Assembly: GCA_964408945.1 (NCBI GenBank)
Contig: CAYPBJ010000008.1
Coordinates: forward strand, 17,283-81,282
Direction: 5' to 3'
Source of the DNA: VMCP01 sp964408945
GTDB taxonomy: Bacteria; Bacteroidota; Bacteroidia; NS11-12g; UBA955
Length of the DNA: 64,000 nt
Below, piece after piece: positions 37,250 through 46,539 of this stretch (position 1 is the first letter of the stretch; each line of letters starts with the position of its first letter). Position numbers and translations under genes: made by a program. The notes beneath the pieces were generated by a model. The model did not search any database. It saw nothing but the letters and a program-made list of their open reading frames with translations, and was not told the DNA's origin.

Positions 37250-38380
37250 TTATTTTACAAAAGGATTAGAATACTTAGGATTCTTAATGAATTCTAAATC
37301 GGTCATGCTTTTAAGATAAGCAACCAAATCAGCCTTTTGAGTTTCAGATAGATTCATTTGAACTCCACCATGTGCCGCTAACTGAGGATGAATGGATGGA
37401 TTCTCATATTTGATTCCCGAGCTGTAATGTTCAATAACTTCTTCCAATGTATTGAATCTTCCATCGTGCATATAAGGAGCGGTAAGAGCGATATTCAATA
37501 ACGACGGAGTTTTGAAAGTTCCAAAATCTTGGTCTCTATTGGTAATAGCTCCAAATCCTTTGTCTGTGATTACAGGATCTAATCCGTTGTTGGCTATTCC
37601 ACCCATAACTGGATTTTGCTGTTGTGCTAGTTCCCCTCCATGACAATGAAAACAATCTGCGCCCTTGGTCTTTCCATTTGCATCAAAATCAACCAAACCA
37701 TTAAACGCAAAGGCACCTCTCAATTCTGATTGATTCATCACTTGAGGATTATCTCCTGGGAAAAATTTATTGAATCTCGAACCATTGCTCACAATACTCA
37801 ATAAAAATTGTTCCAATGCCAAGGACATATCTATGAGATTGGGTTCAGAATTAAACGCCTTATTAAAATACTCTTTGTAGCGCTCTACCTTCTTCAAACG
37901 TTGGTTTAACAAGGGCAAGGTCATTGCCATTTCATTGTGTGCTTGAATAGGTTCAAAAACAAGTTCCCGCAAGGTATTCACCCGGGCATCCCAAAAGAAT
38001 TTACGGCTGTAAGCCATATTGAATAAAGAAGGCGCATTCCGGTGACTCATCAAGCCATAAATTCCTTTTGAGAATTGGCGTGGTTCAGCGAAAGCAAACT
38101 CTTGTTGGTGGCAAGATCCACAGCTTATGCTACTGTCAAAAGAAAGTATGGGATCGTAGAAAAGCATTCGTCCCAAATAGATACCTTCCTCGGTAAAAGG
38201 ATTGTCTTTTGGTAGTGGAGGCATACCAAATTCCGCTGGAAAAATATCTTTAGGATCAACCAAAGTAGGTTGATAGGTCTTATTATTTTTAGCGGAAGGA
38301 TCTTCTTCTCTTCTACAAGAAGTAGCTGTAAGCAACAGTATTACTGCGCCCATCAAACCAAAATTTTTCAACCCCAACAT
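37250..38380 (-). CDS. Di-haem cytochrome c peroxidase / MauG-MbnH family lipoprotein
   Basis: The 376-residue protein is a predicted lipoprotein (lipobox TATSC, Cys22) with two c-type haem sites, CGSCH (87-91) and CFHCH (243-247). APYMHDGRFNTLEEV (about 301-315) follows in the second haem domain. It belongs to the bacterial CCP/MauG superfamily, whose members reduce peroxide or carry out oxidative protein modification. Eight bases upstream lies an MbnP-like gene; in methanobactin-related operons MbnH modifies a tryptophan of its partner MbnP. A partnered oxidase is therefore more likely than a plain peroxidase, but this is inference from context. Confidence 0.88.
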   Translation of the reverse strand: MLGLKNFGLMGAVILLLTATSCRREEDPSAKNNKTYQPTLVDPKDIFPAEFGMPPLPKDNPFTEEGIYLGRMLFYDPILSFDSSISCGSCHQQEFAFAEPRQFSKGIYGLMSHRNAPSLFNMAYSRKFFWDARVNTLRELVFEPIQAHNEMAMTLPLLNQRLKKVERYKEYFNKAFNSEPNLIDMSLALEQFLLSIVSNGSRFNKFFPGDNPQVMNQSELRGAFAFNGLVDFDANGKTKGADCFHCHGGELAQQQNPVMGGIANNGLDPVITDKGFGAITNRDQDFGTFKTPSLLNIALTAPYMHDGRFNTLEEVIEHYSSGIKYENPSIHPQLAAHGGVQMNLSETQKADLVAYLKSMTDLEFIKNPKYSNPFVK

Positions 38381-38388
38381 TATCGTTA

Positions 38389-39183
38389 TTACTTGACTTC
38401 TACAAAATTAAAAACCCCATTTTTGCCGTTTACGTCGTACATATTGCCTAGAAGTGCTTGCATCAATTGAATCTCTTTTGTTCCTTCAGAATGACTTACG
38501 CTGCCTTCTTTTAGTGCAATTGTGGTATTCCCGTCAAAATAGTTCTCAGCATGAACATTAATAGTTGCTTTCTTGCTGTTCGTTGCATCCAACATAAAGG
38601 GAAGCATCAAGTCGAACTCTCTTACCATCGGCATTGTTGCAGTATGAAAACTAAAACTTGTTGGCATTCCGGTTGAACCAATAGCTCTGTACATACCATC
38701 CAAAGCATGAAAAATGTAGCCACCAGACCAACCCCAATGCAAACCAGTCAAGTTTGGATTTAACGGGTGATCAGCAGGCCAAATATTTGGATTTCCATGA
38801 TTTATAGCAGAATCAAAGCCTATTTTGAAATGAATTCCTTTGTATGAACCAGAGGGAAGTTTGTCGTAATTAAACACGGTTCGGTTGTTTCTAAATGCCA
38901 ACCATTGATAACCATCACCCAACAACACACGTTCACCATTTTCTTTGATTAGAGAAAACTCAGAAAATAACATTGACCAATTGCTGATGGTAATCTCTTC
39001 GTTGACGCTTTTGGCTTTATATTCACTTACACCCAATGGCGGAAGTGCCTCATTCTTTAATAAGCCCTTAAATTCTACCGTAAACTTGGCAGTGGAATTA
39101 TTTCCGTTGTCTATTGGCTCGTCTTCACAAGCAGCAAATACCAAAACCATTGGTAGGAGCCATTTCATTCTATTCTTAACCAT
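38389..39183 (-). CDS. MbnP-like lipoprotein
   Basis: The 264-residue predicted lipoprotein (lipobox VFAAC, Cys19) matches the MbnP family through FKIGFDSAINHGNPNIW, DHPLNPNL and LHWGWSGGYIF (about 117-158). MbnP proteins are periplasmic copper-associated partners in which a tryptophan is oxidised to kynurenine by a di-haem MbnH. Tryptophans available here are W69, W94, W135, W150 and W152. The gene overlaps the preceding M1 peptidase and lies directly before an MbnH/CCP-like gene. An alternative ATG at 39168 would give a four-base ATGA overlap and a shorter signal. Confidence 0.82.
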   Translation of the reverse strand: MVKNRMKWLLPMVLVFAACEDEPIDNGNNSTAKFTVEFKGLLKNEALPPLGVSEYKAKSVNEEITISNWSMLFSEFSLIKENGERVLLGDGYQWLAFRNNRTVFNYDKLPSGSYKGIHFKIGFDSAINHGNPNIWPADHPLNPNLTGLHWGWSGGYIFHALDGMYRAIGSTGMPTSFSFHTATMPMVREFDLMLPFMLDATNSKKATINVHAENYFDGNTTIALKEGSVSHSEGTKEIQLMQALLGNMYDVNGKNGVFNFVEVK

Positions 39184-41165
39184 TTATCCAAATATACAAA
39201 ATTATCAGTGTAAATCCTTGTAAAATAAGGCCCTACAGGCCATTGTGTAACATTTATCACCCATGTTTGAGTAGAATCTCTCGACTCTCGATATACAATT
39301 TGACCTACAGAGTTATACACCTCAACTTTCTTTAAAACCGGGTTGCGCGCAAAAATTTGAAGAACATCAGTACCAGGATTTGGCGCTAAAATGATTTCCT
39401 TATTTTGTTGCGCATCCAAATTCATCCCTCCTACACTTGCTTTCGCTAAGACGGAAACCTTGGGGTCAAAAACAACCGTATCTACAGCAAAATCAATATC
39501 TAACGCATAGTTTTTAGTTAAACTATCAGGGTAGAAAACCAAATATTTACTGATTCTGTTCCCACTTAAATTTGGCTTTGACAGAAACTCCATCGGTACC
39601 GGAATTTTCCAAAATCCCATCATTGAGTTTGAAGGTGTTTGCTCCACTTTTAACTCAAGTTTTCTTCCTCTTTGTTTCCAATTGATTTTTAAATCAGGAT
39701 GCCCTTGACCCTCATACCATTGCTTGAAAAATGTGTCCAAATTTTGACCTGAAACCGATTCCATGATGCCCTGAAAGGCTGCCGTGGTTGAAAATCCATA
39801 AGCTTGTGAGCCGCTTAAATGCTTTCTACATCCCTCGAAAAACAAAGAATCACCTATTTTATGCCTCAACATGTGCAACAACCAAGCGCCTTTTCTGTAA
39901 GTCAATCGGCCATTGAACAAAATGTTGACTTGTGTAGTATCGGCCGGTTTCACACTTCCGTTGGGATCAGCCGTAATGTTGGCCCTCATGGCGCGCATTT
40001 TCTTTTTGAAAGAATCATCACTCTCAAGGTATTGATAACAAACCTCGGTCAAGTAAGTAGCGAAGCCTTCGTTGAGCCATAGATCGTTCCAACTTCCGCA
40101 GGTAACCATGTCGCCAAACCATTGATGCGCCAGCTCATGCGCTATTAAATCTCGCGAAAAATTCCCCATGAAACTCATGGTTTGGTGCTCCATCCCTCCC
40201 CCCCAAGTGAATTGTGCATGTCCATATTTTTCCTGGGGATATGGATACGGTATAAACAAACTATCCATCAACCGAAGCATGGGCAACGTGATTTGAGCTT
40301 CGGTTTTGGAGGAATTCAGAAACTGCGGAAACACGTAATTCACCACCGGCAACGAATCTGTTCTATTCCAAAATTTGGCATAATCGGTGAATTCAGCATA
40401 GTTGGTAACCGCTATCGCCACCAAATACGTTGCCACCGGATAACGGTGTTTCCAATGTATTTTATGCCATCCCTGAACTGTAGGAGTGGTACCTAAAAGT
40501 ACTCCATTGCTACCCACTTTGAAATCTGAAGCTGTTTCAACCACAATATCAATGCTGTCAATTTTATCGTTCAGCGACTGTTTACAAGGCCACCAAAAAG
40601 GTGCCCCATAGGGCTGTGAAAGGGTATGAATTATGGGGCCAGTCTGATGATTGTCATACACATAAGATCCAAATCCGCCGGAAACTGATGCGGGGTTACC
40701 ACTGTAATGCACGGTGAAAGAATCAATGCTATTTTGATTCCATTTTACTGAAGATTTTGCTGCTGTTTTCCAAACAAACACTCTATTTGCCTTACGCTCG
40801 TAAAATAAAAACTGCCCATTTCGAGTAATGCTATCAATGTTAAGTTCATTTACTAGATCAAAAGCCAAAGAATCTAAATCCTTTTCAGTTTTGAACTTAA
40901 AGAGTATGTGACCTGCTATATTTGAATTTAACTTGGGATTCAGTTTCCATTCGCAGCGATGATAAATGATATCATATCCATGAAAAACGATCTCACCTGA
41001 CCGTTTTTTAATCAAATTTCTTCCTTCAAACTGGGCTTTTTCAGCACAGACAATTTCATCGTGAATGTGCGTTTCTTCTTGGGCAAAAACCGGATTTAAG
41101 ACCATAAAGATAATCAACATCAATGTTGGTCTTTTTCTAGTTAATGAAAAAAAGAAGATTCGCAT
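39165..41165 (-). CDS. M1 family aminopeptidase with T9SS sorting domain
   Basis: The 666-residue secreted metallopeptidase has a signal peptide ending FAQ-EE. The M1 exopeptidase motif is GGGMEHQT (322-329) and the zinc site is HELAHQWFGD with HELAH at 343-347. The third ligand Glu366 is in NEGFAT. Residues about 590-666 are a T9SS type A sorting domain (LAPNPGTDVLQIF, VYNSVGQIVY, PVGPYFTRIYTD), so it should be surface-exposed or released. Its stop overlaps the start of the MbnP-like gene, making it the first gene of a three-gene operon. It probably trims peptides outside the cell. Confidence 0.93.
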   Translation of the reverse strand: MRIFFFSLTRKRPTLMLIIFMVLNPVFAQEETHIHDEIVCAEKAQFEGRNLIKKRSGEIVFHGYDIIYHRCEWKLNPKLNSNIAGHILFKFKTEKDLDSLAFDLVNELNIDSITRNGQFLFYERKANRVFVWKTAAKSSVKWNQNSIDSFTVHYSGNPASVSGGFGSYVYDNHQTGPIIHTLSQPYGAPFWWPCKQSLNDKIDSIDIVVETASDFKVGSNGVLLGTTPTVQGWHKIHWKHRYPVATYLVAIAVTNYAEFTDYAKFWNRTDSLPVVNYVFPQFLNSSKTEAQITLPMLRLMDSLFIPYPYPQEKYGHAQFTWGGGMEHQTMSFMGNFSRDLIAHELAHQWFGDMVTCGSWNDLWLNEGFATYLTEVCYQYLESDDSFKKKMRAMRANITADPNGSVKPADTTQVNILFNGRLTYRKGAWLLHMLRHKIGDSLFFEGCRKHLSGSQAYGFSTTAAFQGIMESVSGQNLDTFFKQWYEGQGHPDLKINWKQRGRKLELKVEQTPSNSMMGFWKIPVPMEFLSKPNLSGNRISKYLVFYPDSLTKNYALDIDFAVDTVVFDPKVSVLAKASVGGMNLDAQQNKEIILAPNPGTDVLQIFARNPVLKKVEVYNSVGQIVYRESRDSTQTWVINVTQWPVGPYFTRIYTDNFVYLDKWLRIE

Positions 41166-41220
41166 GTTTTACAAATTTCGCAAATAAAATTCAGTACAGC
41201 GCCGAATCATAAATTTAACC

Positions 41221-41228
41221 GACTTTTG
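41221..41228 (+). promoter_or_regulatory. Degenerate -7 box (GACTTTTG) for the DMT transporter
   Basis: GACTTTTG differs from TAnnTTTG at its first base and ends four bases before the GTG at 41233. The spacing matches the other predicted leaderless genes and supports the GTG start. Confidence 0.35.
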
Positions 41229-41232
41229 CAAC

Positions 41233-42198
41233 GTGAAATATTCGTGGTTGCCCGCCGTTTTAATTATCCTTTTAGGTTGTATTTGGGGAAGCTCATTCAT
41301 ACTTATGAAACGCGGACTTTTGGTCTTCAGTCCCTTACAAGTCGCGGGAACACGTTTGATTTTGGCCGGTGCTGTTTTGCTACCTTGGGTATTAAAATAC
41401 ACTTTCTTCAAACCCAATGATCCGCTAGATTCCAGCAAAAAAATATTGGAAAAATCTGACTATCTCTGGCTCATTGCTTCAGGTGTTCTCGGAAATGCCA
41501 TACCTGCACTCCTATTTTCCTATGCTGGCAGAGTCATTCCATCCGGACTTTCGGGAATTCTGAATGCATTTACCCCCTTATTTACACTCTTCTTTTCGGC
41601 ATTTTTATTTCGAGAAAAATTTACCCGCGAAGGGGGAATCGGGGTAATTATGGGCATTGTTGGAGCTCTATTCCTCTTTGGCCCATCTCTTTTGTCTTAT
41701 GGTCAACCCATCAACCTTTTAGGTGCTTCTCTCCCGCTGATGGCGGCCCTTTTATACGGACTTAACATTAATATAATCAAGCACAAATTATCTCACCTTC
41801 CAGGTATGGTTAAGACAGCTTATCCATTCGTTTCTGTAGGAATCATCTATACCGTCATTCTATCCCAAACCAACTATTTTGACGCTTGGGACAAGCATCC
41901 TGGAGGATTGTTACAAGAAGGATTTGGCTTCTTTGACGAAGGAAATATTTCTGCCAACTCCGCCTTTTTCTATTTGTTTCTCTTGGGATTTATGGGCAGT
42001 GCCGTGAGCATGATCATTTTCAACTGGATCATCAAATACGTCTCATCGTTAGTGGCTTCTACCAATACTTTCATCATTCCAGTCACTGCTGTTTTCTGGG
42101 GATTTGCCGACCACGAAAGCCTCAGTTGGAATATTTACGTGGGGATGTTCTTCCTACTTGCAGCCGTCTTTTTGATCATCCGTCCCAAAAAATCCTAA
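41233..42198 (+). CDS. DMT/EamA family transporter
   Basis: The 321-residue inner-membrane protein has about ten hydrophobic helices and two EamA repeats. It has the family start WLPAVLIILLGCIWGSSFILMKRGL and the repeat-end SGILNAFTPLFTLFFSAFLFREKFT. Such carriers export amino acids, metabolites or nucleotide sugars; the substrate is not predictable. The start codon is GTG, supported by a promoter-like box four bases before it. It is divergent from the M1-MbnP-MbnH operon and followed by an aldehyde dehydrogenase gene. Confidence 0.88.
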   Translation: MKYSWLPAVLIILLGCIWGSSFILMKRGLLVFSPLQVAGTRLILAGAVLLPWVLKYTFFKPNDPLDSSKKILEKSDYLWLIASGVLGNAIPALLFSYAGRVIPSGLSGILNAFTPLFTLFFSAFLFREKFTREGGIGVIMGIVGALFLFGPSLLSYGQPINLLGASLPLMAALLYGLNINIIKHKLSHLPGMVKTAYPFVSVGIIYTVILSQTNYFDAWDKHPGGLLQEGFGFFDEGNISANSAFFYLFLLGFMGSAVSMIIFNWIIKYVSSLVASTNTFIIPVTAVFWGFADHESLSWNIYVGMFFLLAAVFLIIRPKKS

Positions 42199-42231
42199 AA
42201 AGAACCACAGACAAATTTGTAACTTGCAGTC

Positions 42232-43761
42232 ATGGATAAATGGACTGCACTCGGTTTGACAAATCATCTTCCTTCCGGAAGCACAGGTATCATTCACCTA
42301 TTTTCATCTGATACGCCTTCTCACACTGATTTTAGCCCTGTAGATAACCAAATCATTGCAACTTGGAACGAACTTTCATCTGAAGATTATAAATCAATAA
42401 CCGCTGCCGCCGTTGAAGCAAGTAAAATCTGGAAAACATGGCCGGCGCCAAAACGCGGCGAAATTGTTCGCCAAATTGGCGATGAACTCCGCAAAAACAA
42501 ACAGCTTTTGGGCGAACTAGTCAGCTATGAAATGGGTAAAAGCCTCCAAGAAGGATTGGGCGAAGTTCAAGAAATGATTGACATCTGTGACTTTGCCGTT
42601 GGACTGAGTCGTCAACTTCACGGTTTAACCATGCACAGCGAAAGACCCGAACACAGAATGTATGAACAATGGCACCCATTGGGAGTTGTTGGAATTATTT
42701 CGGCCTTCAATTTTCCCGTCGCTGTTTGGAGTTGGAATGCCATGATTGCCGCCGTTTGTGGAAATGTCAGCATCTGGAAACCCAGTGAAAAAACTCCTGC
42801 CACCGCTCAAGCGGTTCAACACATTATCAAATCCGTTCTCGTAAATAATCAACTTCCCGAAGGACTTTTTTGCATCATTCAAGGAGGAAAACCTGTGGGT
42901 GAATGGCTTTGCAATGACCCTCGAATTGCCCTCATCAGCGCTACCGGAAGCATAAGAATGGGCAAAGAAGTCGCTCAATCCGTTGCAAAACGCTTGGGAA
43001 AATCACTACTTGAACTTGGCGGAAACAATGCCATCATCATCTCCCCAAATGCCAACTTAGATATGGCTTTGCGTGCAGTTGTTTTTGGTGCTGTTGGAAC
43101 CGCAGGCCAACGTTGCACAAGCACCCGAAGATTGATCATTCACGAGAGCCAATACGATGCAATGAAAGCAAAATTGATCAAAGCCTACCAACAAATCAAG
43201 ATTGGAGATCCTCTCAATTCTGAAAATCATGTTGGTCCATTAATTGACACATTGGCTGTAAAATCATACCAAAATGCGCTTGCAGAACTCGAAAAAGAAG
43301 GTGGTAAAATCATCTACGGCAACGAAGTCCTTCAAGGACCTGGTTACGAAAGCGGTTGCTATGTAAGACCCAGCATCTGTGAGGCAGAGCCCCACTTCAA
43401 TATTGTTCAAGAAGAAACCTTTGCCCCCATTTTGTACTTACTTAAATATTCAGGTGATATCCATGATGCCATTGAAATCCAAAATGGCGTAAAACAAGGA
43501 CTTTCAAGCGCCATTTTCACTGAAAACATCAGAGAATCAGAGTTGTTTTTATCTGCTTTAGGATCTGACTGCGGAATTGCCAACGTGAACATTGGTACTT
43601 CCGGAGCAGAAATTGGCGGCGCTTTCGGAGGCGAAAAAGAAACCGGCGGCGGACGCGAATCGGGCTCAGACTCTTGGAAAGCCTATATGCGCAGACAAAC
43701 CAACACCATCAATTACGGCGAAAGTTTACCGCTCGCCCAGGGAATAAAGTTTGATTTTTAA
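42232..43761 (+). CDS. Aldehyde dehydrogenase, ALDH7 (aminoadipate semialdehyde) type
   Basis: The 509-residue NAD-dependent dehydrogenase resembles ALDH7A1/AmaB, which oxidises 2-aminoadipate semialdehyde (L-piperideine-6-carboxylate) in lysine degradation. The catalytic cysteine lies in GTAGQRCTSTRRLIIHES, the general-base glutamate in LLELGGNNAIII, and the family motif GGAFGGEKETGGGRESGSDSWKAYMRR is intact. The start EWHPLGVVGIISAFNFPVAVW-like region (residues about 140-165) is also typical. Heptamer array 1 begins two bases after its stop. Confidence 0.9.
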   Translation: MDKWTALGLTNHLPSGSTGIIHLFSSDTPSHTDFSPVDNQIIATWNELSSEDYKSITAAAVEASKIWKTWPAPKRGEIVRQIGDELRKNKQLLGELVSYEMGKSLQEGLGEVQEMIDICDFAVGLSRQLHGLTMHSERPEHRMYEQWHPLGVVGIISAFNFPVAVWSWNAMIAAVCGNVSIWKPSEKTPATAQAVQHIIKSVLVNNQLPEGLFCIIQGGKPVGEWLCNDPRIALISATGSIRMGKEVAQSVAKRLGKSLLELGGNNAIIISPNANLDMALRAVVFGAVGTAGQRCTSTRRLIIHESQYDAMKAKLIKAYQQIKIGDPLNSENHVGPLIDTLAVKSYQNALAELEKEGGKIIYGNEVLQGPGYESGCYVRPSICEAEPHFNIVQEETFAPILYLLKYSGDIHDAIEIQNGVKQGLSSAIFTENIRESELFLSALGSDCGIANVNIGTSGAEIGGAFGGEKETGGGRESGSDSWKAYMRRQTNTINYGESLPLAQGIKFDF

Positions 43762-43763
43762 AT

Positions 43764-43917
43764 ATTGGTACATGGTAGTTGGTACATGGTACATGGTACA
43801 TGGTAGTTGGTAGTTGGTCAGCCACTAGTCGCTAGTCGCTGGTCGCTGGTCGCTGGTCGCTGGTCGCTAGTCACCCGACCCCCGAAACCCGAAACCCGAA
43901 ACCCGGTACCCGGTACC
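43764..43917. repeat. Heptanucleotide array 1, 22 units in unbroken 7-bp register
   Basis: The whole gap between the ALDH7 stop and the bamA stop, apart from 2-3 bases at each side, consists of 22 consecutive 7-bp units. Units 1-8 are CATGGTA/GTTGGTA types. Units 9-16 are mostly AGTCGCT/GGTCGCT, with one transition unit. Units 17-22 are CGAAACC/CGGTACC types. The monomer changes along the array but the 7-bp phase never breaks. The minus strand of the right third has six or more GGG runs at 7-bp spacing. It lies between convergent genes and no protein is likely. Confidence 0.92.
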
Positions 43918-43920
43918 AAT

Positions 43921-46530
43921 CTAAAACTGCTGCCCTATGAAAAAGTGAACCATTCCGAATTGGTTCGTGCGAGGTACGTCTTTGATATCAAATCCCCAAG
44001 CGTAATCAAGTCCAATCAAACCGAACATAGGCATAAATAGTCGAACACCTACTCCGGCTGCACGTTTGAGTTGGAATGGATTGTATTTAGAAATATCAGC
44101 CCAAGCATCTCCTGCTTCGAAGAAACCAAGGGCGTATACCGTTGCGGTTTGTCCGGTGGTTATGGCTTGTCTTAATTCAATGGTGAACTTGTTGAAAATA
44201 GGCGCTCCTGCTGAGCCTCCCATAGCAGTTTGAGAGATGGTATAGTTATCGTAACCGCGCTGTGAAATGATTTCAGTCGCAGCCAAGTTAAAACCGAAAA
44301 TACCTGCTCCACCCACTTGGAATCGTCCGAAGAAAGTGTGACCAATTTCTGGGTTATAATATCCCAAGAAACCAAAACGAGTCTTAGCGGTCAAGACCAG
44401 CTTTTTATAAATGGGGGTATACCATTCAGCGTCTAACTTGAATTTGTAAAATTCCGCCCACTTATACTTCTCGCGGACACTCATATCGCTGTAATCTTTG
44501 TTTGACAACAAACTCAATGGCGGAGTAGCTTGTAACGAAGTGACAAATTTGCTTCCAGAGGTAGGATAAATAGGATCGCTGATTGATGATCTCGACAAAA
44601 TCACCGTTGCCGATGGGTTGTATGATATACCGCTCATGCCCTTCGGGAAGCCGTAGAATCCGCCATCCATGTTTTGAATTCGGTACTGCTCAAAAGAGAA
44701 GGCATAAGAGATATTGAAGAAGTCATCGGGCCATTTCAAACGTTTACCGATGCTGATTTGTGCGCTGGTAGTGAATAATGCGGCCCTCAATGGGTCATTT
44801 CTCTGACGGAAATCAAAACTATTCACCATGTGATTGATGGCCACCGAAAAAGACGTTGGCTTGTATCCACCCAACCAAGGCTCTGTAAATGAAGACGTAT
44901 AACTCTGGAAAGTAGTTCCGTTACTTTGTGCCCTCAACGACAATTTCTGCCCGTCACCAGACGGAATTGGATTCCATAATTTGGTGTTGAACAGCTTTCT
45001 GGAACTAAAATTATTCAATACGATACCTGCAGTTCCTATCAACGTAGGCGTGGTGCTGAATCCCATACCGCCCCATCCGCCGGAAAGCTCTATTTGATCT
45101 GAGGGTTTCTCAGCAAGTTTATATTCAATATCTACTGTTCCGTCTGCCGGATTTGGTTTCGGATTGACACCCAACTTTTCTGGATCAAATAATCCCACTG
45201 CAGCCAGATCACGCATGGTTCTTTGAATATCGGTTCTCGAAAAGGTGTTTCCTGGCTTGGTTCTTACTTCCCTAAGAATCACTCGGTCTGAAGTTTTGGT
45301 ATTACCTGTCCAATAAACGCGTCCAATAACAGCTTGAGGACCTTCATTAATTCGAATTTCTAAATCAATAGAATCTCCAACAACCCCCACTTCTACAGGC
45401 ACCATTTGGAAGAATAGATAACCAGCATCCATGTATAAGGTCTGAATATCAAATCCACCAGGATTACTAGATAATCTTTCATCCAAAAGAGTCTGATTAA
45501 AAACATCGCCCTTTTTAATGCCCAACAAAGTATCTAACATGGAGGTAGAGTACTTTTCATTTCCCTTCCATTTGATACTGCGGTACCGGTATAGATTTCC
45601 TTCAACCAGATTCATGTGAATCATGATTCGTTTCTGATTAAATAAAGAAATGCTATCGCTCAATATTCTCGCGTCTCTGTAACCTTTACTCTGATAAAGT
45701 TTTACCAAAGACTCTTTGTCTTCTTCAAATTTTTCACGAGTAAACTTGGATGAAGCAAAAATATTGATCTTTCTATACCTGCGCTTGATCTTCTTCATAG
45801 AAGCCCTCAGTTCAGCATCTACAAGTTGTTCATTACCATTGAATTGAAAGTCATATACCCTTACTTTCGGGCCCGTTTCTATGACAAAATCAAAGTTTTG
45901 GTACCCTTCCATGGGGTTGCCTTCTTTGTTCTTTGCCTCAGGACGCTTAACTGAAACCTTGATGTTATAAAACCCTTTTTCAAGGAAATAATTCTCAATC
46001 TTCTGTATGCTTCGGTTAACCAAATTTGGGGTAATGTACATGCCCCTTTTAAGTCCTACCTCCTCTTTCAATGTTTTTGCTTGCGAATTAGTCACACCCA
46101 AAAATCTATGACCGTTCAATCGGGGTTGTTCTTTCACCACAAATTGAACTAACACCTCTGAAGGCTTATCGGTTGGCATAAAGTACACTTGTACGTCAGA
46201 GAAATACTCTCTCGCCCAAATGTTTTCTATTGCTTTAGGGATGTCTTGGCCAGGGACTTTAATGGTTTGACCAATTGACAATCCTGAGTACAATATCACC
46301 AATGATTTTTGAACGGGCTTGCCATCAACTTCACGAACATCAATATTCCTGATTTTATATTCGGCCGGCTCAATGAAATTATAATCTACAATAGGAGCCT
46401 TCGTATAAGATTCATCTAAAGACGCTCCCTTTTTCTTAGGAACCAGAATGAAGCTATCTCCATTTGTTTGGGCATTCAATGCAACGGAAATCAGTCCAAT
46501 CAAAAACGTAAATCCTATTTTTCTCAACAT
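43921..46530 (-). CDS. bamA: Outer membrane protein assembly factor BamA
   Basis: The 869-residue Omp85 protein inserts beta-barrel proteins into the outer membrane. It has a signal peptide (ending ALNAQ), several POTRA domains over about residues 50-430, and a 16-stranded barrel ending in the C-terminal phenylalanine signature (MVHFFIGQQF). It follows uppS by about nine bases, and the gene order DUF6089, uppS, bamA is common in Bacteroidota. Downstream, where ompH/skp is often found, there is instead heptamer array 1, which begins within four bases of its stop. Confidence 0.95.
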   Translation of the reverse strand: MLRKIGFTFLIGLISVALNAQTNGDSFILVPKKKGASLDESYTKAPIVDYNFIEPAEYKIRNIDVREVDGKPVQKSLVILYSGLSIGQTIKVPGQDIPKAIENIWAREYFSDVQVYFMPTDKPSEVLVQFVVKEQPRLNGHRFLGVTNSQAKTLKEEVGLKRGMYITPNLVNRSIQKIENYFLEKGFYNIKVSVKRPEAKNKEGNPMEGYQNFDFVIETGPKVRVYDFQFNGNEQLVDAELRASMKKIKRRYRKINIFASSKFTREKFEEDKESLVKLYQSKGYRDARILSDSISLFNQKRIMIHMNLVEGNLYRYRSIKWKGNEKYSTSMLDTLLGIKKGDVFNQTLLDERLSSNPGGFDIQTLYMDAGYLFFQMVPVEVGVVGDSIDLEIRINEGPQAVIGRVYWTGNTKTSDRVILREVRTKPGNTFSRTDIQRTMRDLAAVGLFDPEKLGVNPKPNPADGTVDIEYKLAEKPSDQIELSGGWGGMGFSTTPTLIGTAGIVLNNFSSRKLFNTKLWNPIPSGDGQKLSLRAQSNGTTFQSYTSSFTEPWLGGYKPTSFSVAINHMVNSFDFRQRNDPLRAALFTTSAQISIGKRLKWPDDFFNISYAFSFEQYRIQNMDGGFYGFPKGMSGISYNPSATVILSRSSISDPIYPTSGSKFVTSLQATPPLSLLSNKDYSDMSVREKYKWAEFYKFKLDAEWYTPIYKKLVLTAKTRFGFLGYYNPEIGHTFFGRFQVGGAGIFGFNLAATEIISQRGYDNYTISQTAMGGSAGAPIFNKFTIELRQAITTGQTATVYALGFFEAGDAWADISKYNPFQLKRAAGVGVRLFMPMFGLIGLDYAWGFDIKDVPRTNQFGMVHFFIGQQF

Positions 46531-46539
46531 ATAAATAGC

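Noticed and set aside
43764..43917. CRISPR array
   Set aside because: Units are 7 bp with no spacers and no cas genes are nearby.
43807..44040. A reading frame through array 1 into the end of bamA
   Set aside because: The repeat-derived sequence and antisense overlap with bamA show it is not a gene.
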